Source: Oehlia diaphana (lineage: Eukaryota; Glomeromycota; Glomeromycetes; Glomerales; Glomeraceae). From it: 12,272 bases of DNA. Shown here piece after piece: positions 1-7,253 of the stretch. The stretch spans positions 15,002-27,273 of the forward strand of contig QZLH01001312.1 of NCBI GenBank assembly GCA_003833135.1. The letters are read 5' to 3'. The translations under genes were made by a program, and so were the position numbers. The number at the start of each line of letters is the position of its first letter. The stretch's first letter is position 1. The notes under the pieces are model-generated. The model searched no databases, was not told the origin of the DNA, and saw only the letters and a list, made by a program, of their open reading frames with translations.

Positions 1-36
1 AGAATTACAACTTATAATTTATTACAAAATTTATCA

Positions 37-60
37 TGCGCATAATGCGCATTATGCGCA
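37..60. repeat. 24-bp perfect palindrome of ATGCGCAT-type repeats at the broken end of the polymerase
   Basis: Positions 37-60 read identically on both strands and are built from alternating GCGCAT and AATGCGC units. More copies of the same words follow at about 60-98. This block starts exactly where similarity to the polymerase stops (about 103), so it probably marks the junction that removed the polymerase C-terminus. It may be the edge of another mobile element, or a local palindromic expansion that provoked the break. The element itself is not recognised. Confidence 0.7.
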
Positions 61-102
61 ATGCATAATAGCAACACATAATGCGCATGGCACATCTCTA
101 CT

Positions 103-556
103 CATAATCCGCTCACCTATGGTTTTAAAAAGCTGGGATTTACCCTGTTTCACAGTATCAATTCCTCTTATGAAAGGATCCTTCAGACCAAAGTTTACTG
201 CATCTTCATGCTTGGTACTGAAATATTTTTTCTTCCCAGTAAAGACCACCGAAAATAGCACTTCTTCATAAGCCATCTTAAGATAGTCTGATCTGGTTTT
301 TAGCTTAAGAAAGCTATTTACTTCATTACGCAATTTTTCTATTGCGCCTATAGTGATCTTGACCATCTCAGTCCAGTACTCTAGTTTTGAGATTGCACCT
401 TTCCTGCCATTGTAGACCAAATCGCATTGCTCATAACAAGAATCTGGACAAGTGAGATATAGGGAATCAGTATCACCGTATTTTATCCCAAAGCCTTTCT
501 TTTTGACATATTCTGCAACACACTTGATATTTTCTCGCCCGGCCAAAGTAACACCT
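103..556 (-). pseudogene. Polymerase fragment: motif C and KKKY region, C-terminus lost
   Basis: This segment resumes at GVT (547-555), the duplicated target of the MITE, and continues in frame as LAGRENIK to YGDTDSLY, the catalytic motif C, then FTGKKKYF. Polymerase-like sequence stops after GERIM near 103. What follows translates a palindromic repeat (37-98) until a stop at 52-54. The missing part is the thumb and C-terminal end, so this copy could not be active even if its frame were intact. Confidence 0.8.
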
Positions 557-828
557 AGTGTTCTGCATGAATCGATTCGTGATACAGTGTGACCCTGATT
601 ACTTCCGAGTAATAAAAACGTATTTTGCGAATAACTTGATCTAGCAGTCCGATTTTGACGATCTTTTTTTTATTTTGATCAGAGCAATGAGACCTATCAA
701 TTAAAAAAAGATCATCGAATTTGGATTACTAGATCCTGAGATAATAATTTTTGGAAGTCGAATCGAGTCTGAATCGAGTCCGAATTGAATCGAATTTCAA
801 AGAAGAAATTTGATTCGTGTGGAATACT
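557..828. mobile_element. Foldback MITE (272 bp) with 10-bp target duplication, Mutator-like
   Basis: The segment is flanked by the exact direct repeat agtaacacct (547-556 and 829-838). Its ends are imperfect inverted repeats: the left begins agtgttctgcatgaatcga, and the right, read inward on the minus strand, begins agtattccacacgaatcaa. They match at 14 of 19 positions. A second inverted pair lies inside at 638-670 and 703-735. There is no ORF. A target duplication of 9-11 bp with subterminal palindromy suggests a non-autonomous Mutator-like element, but the superfamily is an inference. Element plus one target copy is 282 bp, a multiple of three, so the polymerase frame on the two sides agrees. 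Confidence 0.85.
638..735. repeat. Internal inverted repeat of the foldback MITE
   Basis: The arms are about 33 bp each (638-670 and 703-735) and begin gatctagcagtcc and, on the other strand, gatctagtaatcc. They share gatcttttttt at their inner ends. The centre (about 687) nearly coincides with the centre of the whole element, so a transcript or single strand could fold into one long hairpin. Confidence 0.75.
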
Positions 829-1187
829 AGTAACACCTCTGGCGAGTTCAAGTTTGTAGAACGGGGAGTCACTTTGGCCAGTTATACCATAGAACAAATT
901 CATATATAATTTAATGGCTTTCTGCTTTGAATTTAGAGAATTATAATCGAAGCAAATAGAATCATATTCTTTTCTAAAATCATCATATGACGAACCAATG
1001 AAAGGATTCAGGATGTCAGCCATTTCAGTACGCTTCTTAGGTTCACTTTGTGAACAAATATCTTCGATTACACTTGCTATTGAGATAGATTTGCTGGCAT
1101 CCATTCTACTTTTAACTAATCCCATATATTCCTTTTTTTTCCAAGAGTTTTTAGCTGGACCTTTAGTTCATTCCGTATATTGTGCAA
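829..1187 (-). pseudogene. Polymerase fragment: motif B (fingers)
   Basis: After the frameshift near 1165-1190 the reading continues as [18 protein letters not shown] and on to the motif B helix KLYMNLFYG, with the lysine that contacts the incoming nucleotide and the tyrosine of the YG pair. The segment ends at LARGVT, where the MITE is inserted. The downstream codons that open-frame translation adds (to 712) lie inside the MITE and do not belong to the gene. Confidence 0.8.
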
Positions 1188-2616
1188 ATTTCCAATATTT
1201 TTGGAAATAAACCCTTCTGATTGGATTTATTTCTATACCGTATAGTCCAGGCTCGCACAGGTTTACCGCCATATTTGAACTCAATACTGTGAAGCACTTT
1301 ATTCTCTCTCTTTAGTTTATCTGCTTCCGAAAGTATTGAGACCATCTTCTCGAGTGAGAGGTTGTAGGTCATGATTATACTAGGGTATAAGGAAGCGAAG
1401 TCTAAACCTGTGATGGGACGTTTATTTTCAAGACCTTTCTCCAGCGGAAATACATACGCTCCTGGAAACTTCTTAGATGCTTTCTGATTGGAAATTTTTG
1501 TGGTGTATAGAATATCTTGCGTCCAAGTTTCAGCGCCTAAGAGATTGGATACTTTCGTTTCTATAGCATAATAATGTGAGTCGAATAATGATATATGAGC
1601 AATTGAGGCCACCTCTCTGTAATCATTTATAACATTAGATTTGACCATGAGCTCCTAACAACGTAAAGTATCTATAACACAATAATTTATAATTTCATGC
1701 ATATGTTTTTTGAAAGAGTCAGAAGCCCTATCTTTCGCTTCTGAATAATACTTCTATAATTTGCTCATGGGCATATTGGCTTTGCCATCGAGACCATATT
1801 TTTCTAAGAAATATCTGAGTGACCTTTTCTCAGAGCGGGGGTGGAGTTGTAAGAAACTTGTACAAATATTAATCGGTACACACTCTGGAAGTTTAAGAAA
1901 GGAGGATTCGAAAGTCAAAGAGGGATTGATTTTGATATTGATAGATACTCATCCTAACGCTTTTTTGGGACCTCTGTCCTCTTTCTTTACGTACTGGTCC
2001 CTTTGGAAAAAACCATTAGTTAGTGGCTTCCCTTTCCTGCCAAAATAATTCCAAGTGAGGATAGATTCAGCATCAGCTTTCTTATGCGGGTTTGCTGACA
2101 TTCGCTGGACCATCCACTCAAGAATATTTAATTTGGTGCCTTTTCTACAATGAAAGGCCAATCGTATCCTGAATCGTTAAAACTGAGCTGAATGTCTGGG
2201 GTGAAAGATTTTCAACATAAAATGAAGACTTTTAACATATTGGTCTGATTTCCACATATGATTGTGATCCAGCGTGGGTCTGGTTTTGTTTCTACATTGA
2301 CTAAACATATTCTCTCTAGAGGAATCAGATTATCTTTCTAGTGTAGGGTCATGCAAATCGTAAAAACTTGGGACGTGCCATTTTTCGCTTTTGGAAAGTT
2401 CCTTGATCCACGTAAATCATGTATTTCTATGTCCCATGTTAGAACTAATGCTCGATCGTGGGTAAAGAGAAAAGATGGATAAATTTTGTAAAGTGGTTCG
2501 AAATTCTTTATAGGGTGAAAATTATCAATGTGGACATAAAATGCATGTGGACAATGTTGGGATTTCGCATAATAAGGTGCACTGAAATTATACCTATAAT
2601 CACTTATTAATCCCAC
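1163..2616 (-). pseudogene. Polymerase fragment: exonuclease domain and palm motif A
   Basis: This segment runs in two frames joined near 2130-2145. The first holds Exo I (LTWDIEIHD), two stops (2338, 2212) and Exo II (FNDSGYDWPF). The second runs from about 2140 to 1163 with stops at 1949, 1754 and 1655, and holds Exo III (YCVID) and motif A ([10 protein letters not shown]). It ends in a frameshift just after LFPKILEI. The stops at 2212, 2338 and 1754 stand where tryptophan is plausible from context (LC*KSF, LH*KDN, KL*KYY), which fits TGG changing to TGA or TAG. Fungal introns do not explain the frame changes, because coding similarity continues within a few bases on each side. Confidence 0.8.
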
Positions 2617-3302
2617 CCAGAAAGTGGTATTCTATATTCTCTTGCAACTTTACGATAATATGTGCCTGTATCATCTAAAGCTATCTCTATTTTACATTCG
2701 GGATCAACCTTTGAATTGTAGTTTAAGATAATATCGAGAGCGGTGAACCTTAGATCTTTATTAGGTGTGATAATGCGGAGATATGGCTTTTTTTCCGCAT
2801 GGTACCCACGGATAGGATATACCTTTATACATTCCATTTGGATTAGATTCATGTTTACGGTCTTCCTCTCATTGTCTTTCTCAGTAGCAAGGATGCTCTT
2901 CACTTTAGACCAGAATTTAGGGATACTTGTATTGCTAGAAACACGAATATCGAAAAATAACTTGATACCGGTAATGATGATAACTGCTTTCTGGCCATTG
3001 ACGAGATACCCATAGAGGCGAAGAATATAATGAGGAATTTGATTAAAATATTCTTTAGCTTCTCCTATGTCGACCGGCATGAATGGAATACCTTGATAGT
3101 TCGCTATTTCCTCATTGAGAGTTGAAGTCGAGCCTCCATCATTTCTCACAACTAATTTATCTAGAGTTGGAATGCCCATTAAGTAATTCTCACTCCTATA
3201 TCTGATTACCTGACCTGATGTTTTATTTTTTTTGGCCTCTGGGTGAAAAAGGGCGGAGGCGTCAGAGGAGAGGAACTCTGAAAGCTCAGATTGTTCACTC
3301 AT
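2607..3302 (-). pseudogene. Polymerase fragment: N-terminal domain
   Basis: This open segment of about 231 codons starts at the ATG at 3302 and ends at a TAA (2607-2609) created by a frameshift. It carries the N-terminal, pre-exonuclease domain, including [20 protein letters not shown] and the basic [16 protein letters not shown] stretch just before the shift. The reading frame stays open upstream to 3509, but that extension is low-complexity and hydrophobic and lies over the divergent plus-strand gene. I therefore place the start at MSEQ. A TATA-like TATTATATAT lies on the minus strand at about 3339-3349, upstream of this ATG. Confidence 0.8.
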
Positions 3303-3419
3303 TGTTTTGGATATGTTATCTAGTATACCTGGGATTTGATATATAATACCCTTGTAAAAAAGTTTAAAATAAAAATAAATATTATTATAGACACTAAAGA
3401 TTAACCGGAATAATATCAA
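3303..3419. promoter_or_regulatory. Possible divergent promoter between polymerase and Cys/His-rich remnant
   Basis: This 117-bp AT-rich spacer separates two divergent start codons (3302 minus, 3420 plus). On the minus strand a TATA-like run lies about 35-48 bp upstream of the polymerase ATG. The region from 3359 to 3395 is almost pure A and T. No operator can be recognised. The promoter role is inferred from position only. Confidence 0.3.
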
Positions 3420-3746
3420 ATGGGAGCTGAATATATTTGCCAGTATCTCTTTGATGAAGGGATTGTTTGTGGAGGTGGAAGTACACGACCAGAAGGGTGT
3501 AGTATTCACTGAAAAAGATGCCAGCGATCTCTATACAAACAAGATAGGTGTATAAGACTGATAGCATCGAAATATGGATTTTGTAATTGGCATGTAAATA
3601 AGTGCCATTCAAAAGCAAATTATCACCGAAAGAAGATGGATAAGATGTTTCAAGATGGGCAAACACCAGAAGCATTAGAACAGGCTCTTGATAAATTATT
3701 GCAACAAGTTGTCTCTAGAAAGTTGTTCTTAAAAAGTTGTCCCTAG
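3420..3746 (+). pseudogene. Cys/His-rich protein remnant, divergent from the polymerase
   Basis: From ATG 3420 the frame reads [20 protein letters not shown], then GCSIH, a TGA at 3510-3512, and continues in the same frame through CNWHVNKCHSKANYHRKK and MFQDGQTPEALEQALDKLL to a TAG at 3744-3746. Regularly spaced Cys and His (C..C, RPEGC..H, C, C..H, C.H) suggest a zinc-binding domain followed by a short charged helix. The single stop falls where tryptophan fits (SIH*KR), a possible TGG to TGA change. Genuine coding similarity probably ends near LQQ (about 3707), where a repeat begins. The function is unknown. The gene starts 117 bp from the polymerase ATG on the opposite strand. The minus-strand ORF at 3394-3675 is its shadow. 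Confidence 0.6.
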
Positions 3747-4080
3747 AAAAAATATGGGGGACACTTCTGAGGATGCTAAAAGTAGGCTTTTTGACGATTT
3801 TAGAATTCTGGGAAGTCTTCTAGGTGGGTGTTTCTAGTGTCCCTAATGTCCCTATGAAAAATCGAAACTTCTAAACTTTTTTTTTTATTTTTTAGCATAT
3901 GTATATAACATATATCACCTATATAGCATATGTAGTATATGTAGCATAGAAAAGTTTTGAAAATTTTCTTACAACTTTATTTTTACTAAGGACACTAGGG
4001 ACACTAGAGACAAATATAGAAGAACATAATCAGTAAACTTAAAACTCCCAAAATCGATATCATAGTTGTCTCTAGAAAGT
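3707..4080. repeat. Direct repeats of agttgtctctagaaagt flanking a repeat block
   Basis: The 17-bp word agttgtctctagaaagt occurs at 3707-3723 and 4064-4080, each followed by a related tgttct-like tract and by CCTAG words (ccctagaaa, cctagagac). The two copies bracket the inverted-repeat element at 3830-4011. They could be remnants of a larger element's ends or a tandem array later interrupted. The first copy starts where the Cys/His-rich reading frame loses its coding character. Confidence 0.6.
3830..4011. mobile_element. Small inverted-repeat element with GGACACTA termini
   Basis: The arms are gtttctagtgtccctaatgt (from 3830) and, on the opposite strand from 4011 inward, gtctctagtgtccctagtgt. 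They match at 18 of 20 positions. Each arm is itself a short tandem of GGACACTA. The interior is AT-rich with many CATATG and TATATA words and no ORF. No clear target duplication was found, so this may be a decayed MITE or a simple inverted duplication. Confidence 0.55.
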
Positions 4081-4217
4081 GTTCTCAGAAAATTTTACCT
4101 AGAGACACTAGGAACGCCCAAAAAAATAGCATACACATGAATTTAAACTATGATCGGATCTCAGAAGTGCTTACAATATCCAGCAATATACTGGCAATAG
4201 TTGGATTATGAGATGGT

Positions 4218-4348
4218 GCACTTCTGGCAATCAAATAGGCCGGCCATGATAATACAAATCGCATCCTTATCCATTCATGAATAAGCACGAAATTGGCATA
4301 CATATACCAGCGCACTTTTTGGTAATCAAATGGGCCAGCCATAATAAT
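4218..4348. repeat. Two-copy ~36-bp repeat spaced by 94 bp
   Basis: gcacttctggcaatcaaata at 4218 and gcactttttggtaatcaaat at 4312 each continue into ggcc(g/a)gccat(g/a)ataat. The differences are nearly all transitions, as in an old duplication. A third related piece links this block to 4765-4786, where a 22-bp word from 4289-4310 recurs with two transitions. The minus-strand ORF over this block (4148-4342) is not convincing as a gene. Confidence 0.6.
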
Positions 4349-5048
4349 GCATATTATACTTCTGAATTGATGAACTAATAGAAATAAAATTTGCTATATT
4401 ACATGGCAAAGGGTGTTCCAGCACCGAACAGTATCCCGTAACTGGTGCAGTAAGGTGCAGTATAAATTATTTCACAATTTCAGCTAGATCTTTGGACATA
4501 ATAATTTGGCATCCAAGGCTGAGATTGGAAATACTTTTACTACGGACAGAGTACTATAATATTTTTTTCATTCTTTGAAAAAAGAGACGTATAGCAAGCT
4601 AGTAAGCAAATCGTAAATAAAAGGGAAATGGATATGTATCTGAAAGTGTAGCCTTCTCTGTAATCATTATATAAAATAATGAAAGAAGGCTACACTTTTC
4701 TAGATATGTACTTGGGTATGGAAGGCCTGGTTAGAATCAATATATACCGCCTATACCGGCAATCGAAATTGGCATACATGTACCGGTAACAAAAAAGCAA
4801 CTGATACTTCAGGACAGAATGCGAACCTGGCGACCAAAGCAATGGTGCCAGAGCAAGGGCCTCCAAAACCGATCCTCATAGGGGGTGAAGGAATGAAGCA
4901 TTCACATAGTAGGAACCAGCATACCCGAAATACTCTGATCATTAACAATGTTAACAGAGTTTCCAAATCCTTTCAAATTGGAAATGCAATATTTTTTCAC
5001 ATCTCAACTCCAACACATCCCTCAACAATAAAGCCCATAATGGAATCA
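4349..5048. other. Gene-free stretch with short repeats
   Basis: Apart from the hairpin at 4643-4698 and the repeated 22-bp word at 4765-4786, the stretch holds only short direct repeats such as ggtgcagta (twice near 4440-4465). The plus frame is open from about 4703 to 5063. It has no early start codon, no recognisable domain, and an equally long open frame on the other strand. I do not call a gene here. Confidence 0.5.
4643..4698. repeat. Strong hairpin: 15-bp perfect inverted repeat
   Basis: aaagtgtagccttct (4643-4657) pairs exactly with agaaggctacacttt (4684-4698). Inside it a further cattat/ataatg pair shortens the loop, and weaker pairing continues outward to about 4636 and 4708. There is no U-run or flanking gene to suggest termination. 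It could be the tip of a foldback element. Confidence 0.75.
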
Positions 5049-5365
5049 ACCCAAAATCAGTAGTTAATCATTTTGCATTAGAAACACTTATTGAGAGAAA
5101 AAGCGCATATTGCAAAAAATCAGATAGCAGAAAGAAAGCCCAGAACCACACCAAACCCCTAAATAATATACAGGAAGCCTACATTCAAAACAAGAGATAA
5201 AAGCCAAGGAGCATATCGAAAAAAATATATAGCCCAAACAAATTCCAAAGCCAATCAAACCCTCAAACAATAAATAGTTAACAAGCATTCATGACGAGAA
5301 ACAAAAGCCAACCAGCATACCAAACAAAACCCGTATAGTGATAAGAAGACCAAAACAAAAAAGAA
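5049..5365. repeat. Degenerate minisatellite, period about 104 bp
   Basis: Units starting near 5049, 5153 and 5257 share the order aaaccc..., (g/a)cattc...aa, ga(g/t)a(a/g)a.aaaagcc and gcata(t/c). The second and third align over about 80 bp with many substitutions and one small gap, and the first is weaker. The plus strand is rich in A and C and poor in G. Long open frames on the minus strand (5088-5288, 5255-5470) give hydrophobic, low-complexity peptides that follow from this composition. A period not divisible by three argues against coding. Confidence 0.5.
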
Positions 5366-5571
5366 GAAGAAGCAAGCCAGATAGGCAAATAAAAAAAGAA
5401 AATGAAAAAGAAAGGAAAGGATGCCACCGTAACAAATATAACAATAAGTAAGTAGAAAGAATAAACTCAAATTAAGCCACCAAAATCGTGTAGGATAATA
5501 AAAAGTAAATACCTCTGTAACATGACGGTAACAGGTAACAGTTTAGCAGTAACTAGGTAATAACTTAACAT

Positions 5572-5607
5572 AACTAGGTCATAATATATATATATTATGA
5601 CCTAGTT
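5572..5607. repeat. 36-bp perfect palindrome
   Basis: The segment starts aactaggtcataatatat and is identical to its own reverse complement over all 36 bases, with an alternating AT centre. A partial copy of its outer word (taactaggt) lies just upstream near 5550. Perfect palindromes this long are unstable in many hosts and often mark the ends or centre of a foldback element. Confidence 0.85.
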
Positions 5608-6064
5608 CCCAGAAACAAATTTATTTTATGTTTAAAAAGTAGCGCTCTATTAATATTATTACTAGTGAATTTGGCTCTTCCAATATTTCTTCAAAAGCGT
5701 TCCACAATCACCCATCCCTAAAATTGGTACCCAGGCAGCACGCTTTGTTTCCCATCCGTGATAGCATCATATTATTCCAACAAACGTACAGTATTGAAGA
5801 GAGAAGAAAGGAGAAAAGAGAGAAAGAAAGGAAAAAAACTGGGTATAGACAAGTGATGTTTATTAAAAAGTTTTTATATATATGTGTCATCATCAATGTA
5901 TGAAAACCACATATTATTATATAACATTAGTATTTCTCTCATCAACAGAATATATCCTAATAATTACATCCTTACTAGTGATGCAGTTGGAACTGTCCCA
6001 ATGAATTGGCCAGCATATATCGGTTGTGGTCACAATTAGGCAAACCTGTGTGAATCACAATAAA
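5608..6064. other. Gene-free stretch with purine tract
   Basis: A purine-rich tract (about 5793-5835, mostly G and A) and two copies of ttactagtga (about 5659 and 5970), each followed by a pyrimidine-rich stretch with TTGG and TCC words, are visible. The copies may be remnants of one repeat family. There is no gene. The minus-strand frame at 5708-5896 translates the purine tract into low-complexity sequence. Confidence 0.4.
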
Positions 6065-6118
6065 AGTTTAATAGCATAAAATAGTTTAATAGTATAAATG
6101 GTTTAACAATATAAATTT
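6065..6118. repeat. 18-bp tandem repeat, three copies
   Basis: Units at 6065-6082 (agtttaatagcataaaat), 6083-6100 (agtttaatagtataaatg) and 6101-6118 (gtttaacaatataaattt) are spaced exactly 18 bp apart with a few substitutions. Confidence 0.75.
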
Positions 6119-6337
6119 TCAAATCTCTCTGAATTTGTTAAAGTTTTCATATTAATTTTAAATAACTTCTTTGATTATAAATTTCATGGAACAACAATTT
6201 TTTATTTTTCAATAAGAACTTAAAATGATTGAAAATATCTAAACTGCATTAATAATAATGAGCAATGTGCTTTAGAAGAAGTTTTATATTTGATCAACCT
6301 ATGAAAAGATGGCATAAAATTTATACATATACACATC

Positions 6338-6736
6338 TAGGGCAACGGTCACAATTATTAACTGATCATGATCAGTTATGACTGTGACTGATATCGGTCG
6401 GTCAAAAGCTTCTGACTGACTGTTTAACTGACCGGTTTAACCAACTGTTTAACCGACTGTTTAACTGACCGTTTAACCGACCATTAACTGACCAAATCAT
6501 TTAACACTTTTTTTACGAACTTAATCAATAAAAAAAGTTGTTATGACATTTCTTTAGTGGATTTAATCAAAAAAAACACTTTAATGTTTTTTCTTAATTA
6601 AATTTATTAAAAAAAATGGTTAAACGGTCGGTTAAACAGTCAGAAAAATGGTCAGCCAAAATGGTCGGTCGGTCAAAGACCCTTAACCGGTTATGACCAA
6701 CTGATAACTGACCATGACCGACTGTTGCCATCCCTA
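6338..6736. mobile_element. hAT-type MITE (399 bp) with 8-bp target duplication
   Basis: The left end reads tagggcaacggtca; the right end, on the other strand, reads tagggatggcaacagtcggt. Both fit the hAT terminal pattern (T/C)AGGG..GGCAAC. The flanks tacacatc (6330-6337) and tacacacc (6737-6744) agree at 7 of 8 positions, the length expected for hAT. Inside both ends lie clustered GTTTAAC(C/T)GAC words (about 6420-6490 plus, 6619-6672 inverted), which look like subterminal transposase-binding repeats. A 20-bp palindrome sits at 6359-6378. There is no ORF, so it would need a hAT transposase supplied from elsewhere. Confidence 0.85.
6359..6378. repeat. 20-bp perfect palindrome inside the hAT MITE
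   Basis: taactgatcatgatcagtta is its own reverse complement. It lies 21 bp from the left terminus, within the subterminal zone, and may contribute to transposase binding. Confidence 0.75.
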
Positions 6737-6744
6737 TACACACC

Positions 6745-7253
6745 TATTTACGGTACATATACACAAGGTTCTTTAACAGTTAACGTACGTGTGCGCACAC
6801 ACATCCTACCATTAATCTTCCCCAGTATCACCAACACTTTTTTCACCCCCACGTGATTTTGTAAAATTCATCACCGGCATCATGCTCCACTGCGTTTTCA
6901 CTGTTTATATTTATCTGAGGGACTTAGTTTTTTCACAAAATTAATTTTTTCACATCCCTTTAAATGTCACCGGTCACGTGTAAGTGGAATTTTAATTATA
7001 AAAGTGTCGGGTAAATCTACCATTATGCACTTGCACATGATATATATGATTACGGCGCAGTTACCAGTTACTGGCGCATTTACTAGTTACAATATGCCGT
7101 ACAGAGAGACCTGAGAAAATTCCATTTTTATAATAAATGAATAAATTGGAATTTATTTTATTCCAACACATGATAATTAGCCAATCATGAATATGGATTA
7201 GCGTATTTAAATTTCATTTTCACACCTTAACAGTTAAAATTTTTTCAATCAAA
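6745..7253. promoter_or_regulatory. Upstream region of the zinc-finger ORF
   Basis: This 509-bp gene-free stretch holds two CACGTG E-box-type palindromes (6850-6855, 6975-6980); a third lies at 7642-7647. There is also a 12-bp palindrome gtgtgcgcacac (6789-6800), an inverted pair ttggaat/attccaa (about 7146-7166) and a TATTTAAA about 45 bp before the ORF start. These are plausible promoter elements, but none is tested and the TATA assignment is a guess. Confidence 0.35.

Larger units (their letters stand above)
103..3302 (-). pseudogene. Family B DNA-directed DNA polymerase, decayed and C-terminally truncated
   Basis: Remnant of a replicative-type family B polymerase with 3'-5' proofreading. 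In order along the minus strand: start ATG at 3300-3302 ([10 protein letters not shown]); Exo I DIE (2425-2433); Exo II FNDSGYDW (2158-2181); Exo III YCVID (1670-1684); motif [11 protein letters not shown] (1373-1402); motif [10 protein letters not shown] (886-912); motif C YGDTDSLY (457-480); and KKKY (223-234). The catalytic aspartates of motifs A and C are still present. Breaks: frameshifts near 2607-2618, 2130-2145 and 1165-1190; stops at 2338-2340, 2212-2214, 1949-1951, 1754-1756 and 1655-1657; a MITE at 557-828; and loss of everything after about 103, where the thumb should be. The motif set is that of RNA-primed B polymerases (viral or eukaryotic type). I see no protein-primed features. 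The subfamily (giant-virus-derived, other virus or selfish element) cannot be settled by eye. Because all motifs survive, the gene probably died recently. Confidence 0.9.

Noticed and set aside
712..828. C-terminal 37-38 codons of the motif B ORF as polymerase sequence
   Set aside because: They lie inside the foldback MITE, beyond the 10-bp target duplication.
2485..2500. ggttcgaaattc as a tRNA B-box
   Set aside because: It lies inside the polymerase coding region, and no cloverleaf or A-box fits.
1165..2620. Introns as the explanation for frame changes in the polymerase
   Set aside because: Coding similarity resumes within a few bases at each shift, and the stops are single codons in an otherwise continuing frame.
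3303..3509. N-terminal extension of the polymerase ORF upstream of MSEQ
   Set aside because: It is low-complexity, covers the divergent gene on the other strand, and has no family-like content.
4703..5063. Plus-strand open frame of about 120 codons (MVPEQGPPKP from 4842)
   Set aside because: No early start codon, no recognisable domain, an equally open minus frame, and it runs into a compositionally biased repeat.
5088..5470. Minus-strand ORFs of hydrophobic peptides resembling membrane proteins
   Set aside because: They translate an A/C-rich minisatellite of 104-bp period; the hydrophobicity follows from composition.
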